Shown: positions 55,219 through 64,000 of the stretch, in pieces
Numbering within the stretch: position 1 is the first letter of the stretch
How the letters are laid out: every line of letters starts with the position of its first letter
Assembly: GCF_000204055.1 (NCBI RefSeq)
Contig: NW_006768800.1
Location: forward strand, 371,967 to 435,966
Source: Melampsora larici-populina 98AG31
Lineage: Eukaryota > Basidiomycota > Pucciniomycetes > Pucciniales > Melampsoraceae
Direction of reading: 5' to 3'
DNA: 64,000 nucleotides
Translations under genes and position numbers: made by a program
The notes under the pieces: generated by a model
What the model saw: only the letters and a program-made list of their open reading frames with translations
Database searches by the model: none
What the model was told of the DNA's origin: nothing

Positions 55219-56692
55219 ATGAGCGGTAACTTTATTCAACCATCATTCATCGCACAATATGTTGTCATTATGGGTCTCTCCTCAGAGCTTATCGCTCAGT
55301 TTGCTTCGCACAACCGAGAATTGCATGAGTATCTCACTATTTCCCATATTCCACGAGGACCTGGAGGTTCATATCCAGGAAGATCCGCCAACCTAGCCAG
55401 AGATTGTGTCGCCGGTAATGCCGGTTTATTACGTGACTACTTCAATTTGACTCCGGTTTACGGGGAACTGCTGTTCCGTCGGCGTTTTCGAATGTCTCGC
55501 CGCCTTTTCGTTCGTATCATGACTAAGTTAGGGGAGGGTGATCCGTACTTTACGCAGAGAAGAGATGCTTTAGGTATGGAGATTTTGTGATTGCTTAGAT
55601 TGGTCGAGCAAACTATCAATATTGACCTCACTTGTGTTCTTGTACTCAGGCAAACTAGGACTATCGCCGTTCCAGAAATGCGCTGCTGCCATTCGCCAAC
55701 TCGCGTATGGCACTTCGGCCGATTCCCAGGACGAGTATCTACGCATTGGTGAATCTACCGCCATCGAAGCTCTTAAGCGTTTCTGTCTTGGGGTCATTGT
55801 CGCTTACAAGGAAGAATATCAAAGAAAGCCGAATGCCGCCGACATTCAGTCTATCCTTGCCGAAAACGCCGAGCGAGGCTTTCCCGGCATGCTTGGCTCC
55901 CTTGACTGCATGCACTGGGAGTGGAAGAATTGTCCCAAGGCGTTGAATGGCCATTATACTGGCAAAGACGGCAATCCGACTTTGATACTTGAGGCAGTTG
56001 CCACTCAGAACGTTTGGATCTGGCATTCGTTTTTTGGATTACCTGGTAGTCTAAATGACATCAATGTCCTTGAACGATCACATTTATTTCAGGACCTTTC
56101 TTTGGGTAATGCTCACGCCTGCGAGTATACTGTCAATGGGCATCAGTACACCACCGGTTACTACCTTGCTGACGGCATATACCCGGAGTGGGCTACCCTG
56201 ATCAAGACGTTCTCTAGTCCTCAAGATCCGAAAATTCAGGCTAGTCTTTATCTCTTCCAGTTATTGTAATACACGCTAGACAATAACTCTGACTGAATCC
56301 TTTCGAAACAGCTGTTTGCAAAGATGCAAGAGGCGTATTGAAAAGACGTGGAGCGCGCTTTTGGAATCTTGCAAGCGCGGTTTTCCATCATCAAAGGCCC
56401 TTCGAGAATGTGGCAGCCTTCAACCCTCTCCCTCATCATGAATTGTTGCATTATTTTGCACAACATGATTGTTGAGGATCAGGCTAATGAGCCTTGAGGC
56501 GCGAACGATGTAGACATCTTTGACCCTCCGGTTCCTCCACCTCCTCGGCTTCCTCAACCTGCTCCAACCTTTGCTTGCTTCATGCAAGGTCGGGCATTTC
56601 GCGCCCAAGCCAACCATGTCGGTCTCCGTGACAACCTCGTTCAGCACATATGGAATATGTTTGGTTCTGACGAATCTGACAATGACAATTAG
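55219..56692 (+). pseudogene. Harbinger DDE transposase with two premature stops
   Basis: Exons 55219-55573, 55650-56239 and 56312-56692; 441 codons if the two stops were sense. The nuclease core (DDE_4 type) shows SLDCMHWEWKNC with D204, GYYLADGIYPEW with D293 and KDVERAFGILQARFSIIKGP with E329, a DD35E arrangement. The N-terminal part (FRMSRRLFVRIMTKLGEGDP) is the usual helical domain. TGA at 56339-56341 replaces the residue before KDVERAFG, usually Arg, and TGA at 56495-56497 falls in the tail; both are preceded by T, as expected for TCGA to TTGA. The second intron starts with GC (CAG followed by GCTAGT), so it is a GC-AG intron or a mutated donor. Inactive as it stands. Confidence 0.9.
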
Positions 56693-57293
56693 TATAGTAG
56701 ATGTAAAGGATTTTCGTTTGCCCTTTTTCCATGTTCTCGTCAAGATATTTCAATCATTTCTTGTCTCACAGATAGTAGTTTAATTTTTGTCACTCGTTTG
56801 GTTACCCTCTCCTCTCTTCCCTTTCAGTCATGTCTTGTTTTACTCCCTCACTCGTTATCAGATGGTAGTTTATTCTTTGTCACTCGTTTTATGTTTTATT
56901 TTGTTGAATTTTCCCTCTTCTCTCATCCTTAGTCCTGGTTGTGATTTACTGTACATATTTTTGTTTGTAATCAATTGACCGAGTGATCACAAACAAGGAT
57001 TGAACCTTTGTACCAAGTTTCAATCATCTCGAACCTTGTTCGAGCCGAGCTCAGTTATTCCGGCCAGGTGGATAGTAAACGTAAACATACGACTCAAGAA
57101 ATCATGCGGTTTTATTTGCTGGAATGAACTACAACAAATAGAGACATAGGATAGAGACATCGGAAACATTCATTGGGATGAAATACAACATAAGCCAGAG
57201 ATGTACCGGATAACATATGAAACATCAAACATATCCAAAGGATGAGCGTGGAGATTTAAGGTCACCTAAATGACCAACCAACTACAAAAACAT

Positions 57294-58054
57294 CTACATA
57301 GCATTCACACGGATTTGGAGCCACTCCCACTTGGCCACGTTATCAAAATCATTGACAAATTGAGCACCTAAACCTCCAGTTCGTAATAAATGAGCGGCAG
57401 CTTCCTTCTCGCCGGGCCTTTGAAGGTAAGGTCCGGTGTAGCTGTAGACCTGATATAGGGCTTCCCGGAGCACTCTGAAGTCTTCTCGGCGCTTATCTTG
57501 GATGACCTTGATAATGCGGCGCAGGGCTCGCTTTGATTCACGCAAGCGTATGCATTCTTCGACTCGCTCGAGTTCCCTCTGGGCTTGTGGACTCAGCGTG
57601 AGATCAATCACGACAGGGGGTTTTCGCCTATCAGTTGGGCTAGAGGTGAGATCAATAACCAGAGGAGGAGGTCCGGTTCCATTGTGTCGATTGAAACCCT
57701 GTGGAATTGCAGGCCTAGCAGCTTGGTTCCTCACCACTGTAAATTGAGTAAGAGAAAATGTTAGGTTTTGTTATACGTGATTGACATATAAGGACATGAT
57801 CACCTTGGTTATCAGGGGTAGTGATTAGGCATTCTACGTTTGCACCCCGACGATACGGATTGAAGCGGGTTCCAAGGTAAGTTACTGCATAAACAGAAAA
57901 AATTAAATCAAAGGTCAATCATTTGGACTGATATGTATTATTACTGAGTTATTGGGTACTTGCTTTCAGGTGAACTAGGAGGAGTAGTCCGGGGGGTTGA
58001 TTGCATCGGGCCATGAAGCACAAACGTGGCACTTGAACGCGAAGAGGAAGGCAT
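57294..58054 (-). CDS. Harbinger accessory protein with tandem SUMO-interacting motifs, 204 aa
   Basis: Exons 58054-57964, 57884-57804 and 57736-57294; 615 nt, no stops. Intron 1 begins GCAAGT, the consensus of GC-AG introns, and only this choice keeps the frame. Residues 1-30 are Ser/Thr/Pro-rich; ITYLGTRFNPYRRGANVECL follows; then two motifs PLVIDLTSSP (about 83-92) and PVVIDLTLSP (about 98-107) match the hydrophobic VIDLT core that binds SUMO in PIAS and STUbL proteins, with Ser/Thr beside it. The rest is a charged helical region (ERVEECIRLRESKRALRR). It has no DNA-binding or nuclease motif. Its place inside the element suggests a role in transposition, targeting or escape from silencing; this is inference. 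I know of no such protein in this superfamily. Confidence 0.75.
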
Positions 58055-58469
58055 TATGAATCTCTGGTATTTGTATGTTATGTTCAAAAACGAGTGATGC
58101 TTGTAGATTTATTTAAACTATGTATACTTTGTACACTATAGGACAAAACATGATGAGCAGGTATATAACACAGTAGTACGTTGAAGGAGAGATTGAGAGA
58201 AGTAGAAAAACACAGAAAACAGGCGTTATTTATAAGAAACAAGAAAGGAAACATGTGAAAGTGGAAGGAGAAACAAGCTTGAACGCAGTCGTACGTGCGC
58301 GACCCAGATCATTCATGACAACGGAGATCACCAAATGAACAATATCCAATAGAACAAATCGGATGGAACATTCACAACGCTAAAGTCAAAGTTAGTATTA
58401 TATACATACACAGAAATATCTTCATGATAGAGTTAAAAGAGGCAGAGTTAGACATAGCCAAAAATGAAA

Positions 58470-59884
58470 TCATTCAGCATTGCGACGACGAGCGGCCCTG
58501 CGTAGCAAGAGGGCCTCTTTGTCTGCTTCCAGGGCTGCGCGGACGTTTTCGTTGAGATTGGAGGTGTCAGTCTGCAGGAGCGAAAGCTCTAGCATAGCTT
58601 CGAGAGATGAGCTTGCCCTGTCCAAATGACTAGCAATACAATCAGTAGCATTTGCCGTACTGGTTGAGTTCGCCACGATCTGGCTTGTTGAATTATCATC
58701 GTTGGCGTTTTGAGAGCGCTTAGAATTCTTACTGCCCGCTGGTCTATCGAGAACAGGCAGTTTGATGTCGCCAATTGAAGAAACAGCTGGAATGGCGTCC
58801 AGGTCAACGAGTTGATTACCAGGATCATCATGTTTAGAGGCCTTCCGTTTCCGACCGCAGTATTCGATGTACTGAGGATTGTCAGTCCATTTGGCAGAGT
58901 GCTTGACAATATTATAACACGATATGTGAGTAAAAGCAGTCTTAACTTCGGTATTATACAAAGTTAAGGCATCCTGAAACTGGTCCTCTATAGTTTTACC
59001 CGTCTCTCTAATCATCTTCACTTGTTGTACACACGCGGCGAATCGAGCCATGCTTTTGTTGAGAGAGCTCCAACGAGATTGAATGGACTTGAGTGTACGC
59101 TTATCTTCTGGTTTGACCACTCCCAGTTGTTCATGGAAGTGGTCAGTAATTTTTTGCCAGAAAGTGTTGGATTTCTGATCGCTGCCGACTATGGCATCTT
59201 CTGATACGTTGAGCCAAGATTTGCAGAGTTGATCTAGCTCGTCTCTGTTGAAATTGGTACCGCGGCCTGTTCTCGTCGAGGTGCTTTCACTATTGTACTT
59301 CTTCTTGTTTTGGCTGATTGGTGAAGGTGAAACAATATTACAGGTAGATCGGATAGAAGTTTGAGATTGAGTAGGGAGGGATTCAAAGGTGGAACTCGAA
59401 ACCGAAGGACGACAAAAAGAGGAATGGTTGCTGTACGGAGAAAGATTGCTGAGCTGGGAGTGGGAGTTGGAATCAACAGGTTCGTCGCGAGAAGTGGTTT
59501 GAGAGCTGATATGTGAATGATTGGAGAACTGAGAATAGGAATCAATGGGTTCATCGTGATGAGAATGAGAAAAGTGTCGATAGCCATTGTGGTAGAACTG
59601 GGAATGGTCATCAAAGTTATCGCGAGAGGCAGAGGGCGATCGGTGCGGCGTTCGTGGACCCGTCAATTGTTGTTGGTGAGCACGATGCTCAGCAGCTTGC
59701 CAATCTACAATATAAAACATTGTCAGACCCAAACCAAACAAGCGTCAAGAAAGAAAAAGTACTGACCATGAGGTCTGAAATGGGCAACGTCCATATCATC
59801 ATGTTGACGCCTATGGTCGAAGTCCTGGCTACCTTGTGAATGAAACCGGTCCTGGCGTGCCGGTGTGTTTGCGTCTCTCTCCAT
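58470..59884 (-). CDS. Harbinger Myb/trihelix-like DNA-binding protein, 450 aa
   Basis: Exons 59884-59767 and 59704-58470, intron GTCAGT...TTGTAG; 1353 nt, open. The N-terminal 180 residues are His/Ser-rich, with repeats of the type DEP(I/V)DS.SQ.SN. From about residue 188 a Myb/SANT-trihelix domain runs GTNFNRDELDQLCKSWLN, DAIVGSDQKSNTFWQKITDH and IQSRWSSLNKSMARFAACVQ, as in the second protein of PIF/Harbinger elements and in NAM-associated plant proteins. A C-terminal helix (LLQTDTSNLNENVRAALEAD, RRAARRRNAE) ends it. In related elements this protein binds the ends, brings transposase to the nucleus and is required for movement. It appears intact and could act on related non-autonomous copies. 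Confidence 0.88.
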
Positions 59885-60423
59885 TGGTAATGAGCGGTAG
59901 GAATGATAAGATTTTGAATACGAGGAAAAGGAAAATCAAACACTTGGAAATAAAAATTTAACACTTGAAAATAAAAAAAGAATAAGTATTACCAGATCAG
60001 GGAAGACGAAGGAACCAATAGCCCACCTCAATTTATATAAAATAAAGGCAGTCAAATTCATTATAGCCGCTATGCTATGGTGATAAGACCTTGTGTGTGC
60101 GTGGTGAAAGGCAAGCTCAAACGTGACCAAATTGCATGTTTTAAATTGCCCGTGTTCCCATATGAGTGGTGGTAGGTGGTCCTACGAGCGAAGCGAACTT
60201 GTCGTTTTGATAAGGAAGATGATGACGCAAGTGGTGAGAAATGCACCACATGTGCCAAAAAGGTGTCCAATACTGAAGCCATACAGCTTGCTCTAAAATT
60301 TCGTTTGGTACTTTAAACTTTGAGTACCGACCGTGTGAAACCGGTTTTGCTGGAAATTGAGGCTCACACGATTGGAGAGCTGTTACGTTTCCAAACCGCG
60401 CTGGAGGCTCGTTTTGTGACCTA

Positions 60424-60497
60424 GACCTGCAAACGTAAAATACACCTTACGTGTATGTCAGAAATGTTACGTTTGCAGGTCTGCGTTGGAGATGCTC
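60424..60497. repeat. Terminal hairpin and right inverted repeat of Harbinger 1
   Basis: GACCTGCAAACGTAA (60424-60438) pairs perfectly with TTACGTTTGCAGGTC (60467-60481), with an inner ATACAC/GTGTAT pair; the right terminal repeat follows. Element 2 keeps the structure with a different sequence at 62977-63026, so it may be a binding site for transposase or the Myb-like protein. Confidence 0.65.
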
Positions 60498-60805
60498 TAA
60501 GAGCATCTCCAACGCGGACCTGTTCTGTAAACCGAATACAGACCCAAAAAAAGATTGCTGGAAAAATTCTGACAGCTGTATTTCATTTTCAGCTTCGTTG
60601 CATCCAACGCGCACTTGAGGTAAAAGTTTTCGAGTCGTTTTGAGCTGCCCAACTTGCCAAACCTTCACCCAATCGACCCACCAAATAGCCATCAATTGGT
60701 TGGACAATGGGAAGATAGGACGCATGCGGTGACTTTATCACCACATGTGCCAAATGTCCGTCCAATACTGGTACAATACAGCTTGCTGCAAAACTTCGGT
60801 TGGTC

Positions 60806-62853
60806 CAGGACCCTGGAAAGCCCCGATATACCCTCCTAATGGAAATCCCGAAATTTTCCCCTCCTACCTACACAAATTTCGCCGGTTTTCACAAAAAAAA
60901 CTCGGATTCCTACCTGTTGACAAAGGACCATTTTTTTTTCGGAGAAAGGTCCCAATATTCCTTCCATCTGCATAAGGACCCTCAAAATCTGTGTTTTTGG
61001 GCGTTTCAGAGCAATTAGACATCTTGATTTTTTTTCCGGAAAAACTTGTATATTTTTTTGGGAATTTGGTAGAAGAATCACAAGAGTTGAAGTTGTTGAG
61101 AGAGAAATAGACTAGTGAGTAGTATAGCTATGTAGTGTTATGTAGTTGAGTTTTAAAAAAAACGAGTAATTCAATTCCTGGCCAGCCACTGGAGGGACTG
61201 TGTTTCCAGTTCCTGGCCAGCCACTGCAGTCGGTCCACTGCTGTAACAGGTAAAAACATCAAAGTGAATCTCTACACATGAGGGAGATCAGGGTCTGAGA
61301 ATTCAATATCAAGAAGTAGAAAAAGAGCAGTCAAACGTTTCAGAAAAGGGACTAAAGAGACTGGTATTTTTTTGAATTTGGGAGAGATGAAGCGAAACAA
61401 CTTGAAGAAATAACACAAAATCAAATCTCTAGATAAGGTGGAGAGAAATAAAAACCAAGTTAGATATTACAATTCAAGTATAGCTTATTTTTTTCTAGCT
61501 TTAGCGTGTTCAACAGCAAGTTGTTCGAGAATTGCCTTGATGTACTGTTTCTGGCTCATAGCCTTTAACATAGCACGATAAGCTTGAGGAATCCATATGG
61601 TGTTAGCCTTGGGTTCAGTAATATTCATTGATGAGGTGGGGGGAAACACATAGTGAATATCTGCTATATCAAGATGCGAGAATATGAGGCGATTTGGAAA
61701 GTTTTCTTCAAAACTACACGCTCCAGGATTCCCTTTATACATGTAAAGCTGGGTAGATGCATATGAGAGCTTAGATCGAGTGGACGATTTGGTGATCCAC
61801 TCGTGCTTACCATTCTGGTAAATGTAGAGAGCACAGATCTTACCCAAAAAAAGCATCTAAAACGAATCAAGAGTACATTAAATGATCAGAGTCGGCAGCT
61901 TCATATTTGAAACAGGGGATGACATACATTGTTTTTTATAACCACAACAAACTTGTTTACTTCAAGTGGATTGTCTTCTGATACATTGCCACTTGTATAA
62001 AGTGTTTGTGTTGCGATGTCGAGAGTTGTTGATGTATTTTTTGCAATCCAATTGAGGTCAAGCTTTACATGAATGTTCCATCGATGTAAGCAATCCAGAG
62101 CCTTGTCCATCTGCTCAGAGTTTTTCAGCATGATGGCTACCAATTTACTACATGTCCGAGGGTCCAATTTGGTGGCTCCATTTGCATTGGCGTGATCAGA
62201 AGCCACAGGATCCTGGTGGTTGTTTTTTTTCTTTCGTTCATTACCTTTTCCTTTTGCTACACGAGATATAGTAATTGTGTCTAATATCAACGAAAACTAT
62301 CAAGATCAAACAAAAAAAATGTTGTGATCGAGCAGAATCAAGCTGTTTCAGCAACTTTCAGGCCATTTCAAATGTTTGGACTCGGTTGAAACTGGTTGAA
62401 ACAACCTTCTTGCTGACCCATGCCAGACTGTCAGACATCTCGATTTCAATGACCATCAACTGTCATAATATGACATTTTTCCACACCCTTTTACATAAAA
62501 ATGTGCAAAAAATTGTCTTACCTGAGCTTCGAACTCAATACTATCATGATTGGTATGTATACACAATAACATCAGGTTTCATTGTGACTCGATGATCATT
62601 GCTACTCACCTTATGTATTGAAGTGGGTAGCCTGGTGGCCCTGAGAACCCTCTTTCCTACCTAATGTGTAAGAAAGCTAATTTTTTTTTCCACACTTTTT
62701 GACATATTCCTACATACAAAATAAGGCTCCTGTGTGACTTTTTTTTTCAAATTTTTAGAATTCCTACACAGAACATAAGGACCATTTTTACCCAAAAAGG
62801 CCAATTCCTACATACCCAATTAGGCGGGTATATAGGGGCTTTCCAGGGTCCTG
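60806..62853. mobile_element. 2.05 kb inverted-repeat element nested in Harbinger 2
   Basis: The 35 bp ends match with two mismatches (both begin CAGGACCCTGGAAAGCCCC). TTGGTC is repeated directly outside (60800-60805, 62854-62859). Joining the flanks restores a stretch collinear with Harbinger 1 at about 60312-60336, which proves insertion. Subterminal repeats of TCCTAC and AAGGACC occur on both sides. It encodes no recognisable transposase but carries one gene. A 6 bp duplication and CAG ends could suit an hAT- or Dada-like class; unassigned. Confidence 0.8.
61485..62280 (-). CDS. Cargo gene of the nested element, unknown protein
   Basis: Two exons can be read: up to 62280 to 61928 (donor GTATGT) and 61856-61485 (acceptor TTTTAG), in phase and open, giving about 241 residues. 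An acceptor-like ATATTAG at 62281-62287 suggests a further 5' exon that I could not find; a start at ATG within KLVAIMLKNSEQMDKAL is the alternative. Visible parts include a basic Lys/Asn stretch KGKGNERKKKNNHQ, NKFVVVIKNNMLFLGKICAL, SKLSYASTQLYMYKGNPGAC and IWIPQAYRAMLKAMSQKQYI. No signal peptide, membrane segment, nuclease or zinc motif. It may be a captured host gene or a protein of an undescribed element type. Confidence 0.55.
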
Positions 62854-63048
62854 TTGGTCCTTCAAATTTGGAGTATCAACCGTGTGAAAGCCATTTTGCT
62901 GGAAATTCAAACTCACACACATGGTGAGCTGTCAACAATTCAGGGCGCGCTGGATGGTCGTTTTGTGACCAGGGTCGGTAAACGTAACATACAGCTTACG
63001 TGTGTGTCCGAATTGTTACGTTTACCAACCTGCGTGGAGATGCTCTAA

Positions 63049-63184
63049 CACGATCCTCTTACTTAACTGAAACTTTGGACGCTTCTGCATTCACTTCAAG
63101 ATTTTGAGCGATCAGATTTTACTTCACCGTCATCGAAAGACACTTGCAAGGATGGTTACCGAAACTAGACTGCCAACTTCGAGT
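63049..63184. other. No feature seen
   Basis: Short unique AT-rich sequence between the Harbinger pair and the assembly gap. Confidence 0.5.
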
Positions 63185-63571
63185 NNNNNNNNNNNNNNNN
63201 NNNNNNNNNNNNNNNNNNNNNNNNNNNNNNNNNNNNNNNNNNNNNNNNNNNNNNNNNNNNNNNNNNNNNNNNNNNNNNNNNNNNNNNNNNNNNNNNNNNN
63301 NNNNNNNNNNNNNNNNNNNNNNNNNNNNNNNNNNNNNNNNNNNNNNNNNNNNNNNNNNNNNNNNNNNNNNNNNNNNNNNNNNNNNNNNNNNNNNNNNNNN
63401 NNNNNNNNNNNNNNNNNNNNNNNNNNNNNNNNNNNNNNNNNNNNNNNNNNNNNNNNNNNNNNNNNNNNNNNNNNNNNNNNNNNNNNNNNNNNNNNNNNNN
63501 NNNNNNNNNNNNNNNNNNNNNNNNNNNNNNNNNNNNNNNNNNNNNNNNNNNNNNNNNNNNNNNNNNNNNNN
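63185..63571. other. Assembly gap (387 Ns)
   Basis: A run of N at 63185-63571; content unknown. Frames across it are meaningless. Confidence 1.
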
Positions 63572-63856
63572 GCCATTTTTTGACCCTCAATCCTTGCCAA
63601 TTACAGAAGGTTCTTCACCCTGAGCTTTCCGTGGTCCTGACCACGCTGTATAAGCTCTATCTTGACAGCACATGTTGATGGGCAGATTAACATTGTTAAC
63701 CTATTGCATCAACATTGACATCACTTTTACAAAGAAAGAAAGAAACAACCACAAGTGTCACTTCACATTAAGCAACTGACCCAAAATCTTAACACTATTA
63801 ATTAAGACTGAAATAATCAGATGCGGATAATGATCTACGCAAATAGAGCAGAAGGA
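63572..63856. other. No feature seen
   Basis: AT-rich DNA after the gap, no frame of coding character. Confidence 0.45.
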
Positions 63857-64000
63857 ACCTGGACAGACAGGTGTGAGTATTGAGCTCTAAAGTGAAAGAC
63901 TCGAATGATAGAAGAAGTATGGGCGGATGGAATCAACGCCTTACCTGGACAGACAGGTGTGAGTATTGAGCTCTAAAGTGAAAGACTCGAATGATAGAAG
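63857..64000. repeat. Tandem duplication, 58 bp shared, period 86 bp
   Basis: The 58 bases starting ACCTGGACAGACAGGTGTGA at 63857-63914 recur identically at 63943-64000, where the window ends; more copies may follow. Confidence 0.9.

Larger units (their letters stand above)
54742..60497. mobile_element. PIF/Harbinger DNA transposon, 5.76 kb, three genes
   Basis: The ends GAGCATCTCCAACGCGGACC (left) and GAGCATCTCCAACGCAGACC (right, read inward) differ at one base. TAA flanks both ends (54739-54741, 60498-60500), the 3 bp duplication of this superfamily. It encodes a DDE transposase (plus), a Myb/trihelix-like DNA-binding protein (minus) and between them a minus-strand protein with two SUMO-interacting motifs. 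Transposase carries two premature TGA codons; the other two genes are open. Such elements need both transposase and the Myb-like protein to move. Confidence 0.93.
60501..63045. mobile_element. Non-autonomous Harbinger element 2, with a nested insertion
   Basis: It begins GAGCATCTCCAACGCGGACC directly after the TAA (60498-60500) that ends element 1 and finishes with GAGCATCTCC inverted at 63036-63045, followed by TAA (63046-63048). Outside the nested element at 60806-62853 its roughly 500 bp resemble the two ends of element 1 (about 200-300 bp each) joined together, so it is a deletion derivative or MITE. Element 1 or 2 landed in the target TAA of the other. Confidence 0.85.

Noticed and set aside
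63104..63623. Frames across the N run
   Set aside because: Made of unknown bases in an assembly gap.

Overview
This 64 kb window is eukaryotic DNA from a basidiomycete fungus, most likely a rust (Pucciniales, a genome of the Melampsora/Puccinia kind). The reasons are AT-rich DNA, genes split by many 50-100 bp introns, a secreted pectinesterase, chromodomain Ty3/gypsy elements, Ty1/copia, Tc1 and PIF/Harbinger elements with fungal-type introns, and a gap of Ns at 63185-63571. Species level is inference. Three host genes look complete: a NOT2/CNOT2 deadenylase-scaffold gene (44789-47461, minus), a nine-exon secreted pectinesterase (48937-50453, minus) and a four-exon gene of unknown function (32210-33329, plus). 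The rest is mobile DNA and its debris.

Layout. 1-17 kb is a nested stack: a Tc1-like transposase gene is split into 1617-2069 and 16101-16837, and between the halves sit an older repeat, a full Ty1/copia element (2161-9101, TSD CAGCT, itself hit by a 206 bp MITE) and a full chromodomain Ty3/gypsy element (9571-15856, TSD AAGAA). 17.2-24.4 kb is framed by short inverted repeats and a 7 bp direct repeat and holds decayed retroelement-like repeats and a gene relic. 24.8-31.2 kb holds two decayed multi-exon genes on the minus strand. 33.4-34.5 kb has a minisatellite and an LTR-like leader, cut by a second gypsy element (34505-40670, TSD GAATC). 44.8-50.5 kb is the host-gene block. 54.7-63.0 kb is two PIF/Harbinger elements lying end to end with one shared TAA between them; the first encodes a transposase, a Myb/trihelix-like protein and a third protein with two SUMO-interacting motifs, the second is non-autonomous and carries a further 2 kb inverted-repeat element with its own cargo gene.

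Most unusual signals: (1) LTR leaders built from six back-to-back GT...AG intron-like modules, seen independently in the copia LTR (2507-3071) and in an unrelated LTR-like leader (33979-34413, with TACTAAC branch-point sequences); (2) gypsy elements whose primer-binding site matches no tRNA-type TGG start but is a 10-nt perfect complement of their own LTR, indicating Tf1/sushi-type self-priming; (3) a three-fold repeated, covarying RNA hairpin inside the pol frame of both gypsy elements; (4) a tandem-SIM accessory protein in a Harbinger element; (5) a strong bias of disabling mutations to TTGA, as expected of TCG-to-TTG hypermutation.

Coordinates and splice sites were read by eye; no search or alignment program was run.
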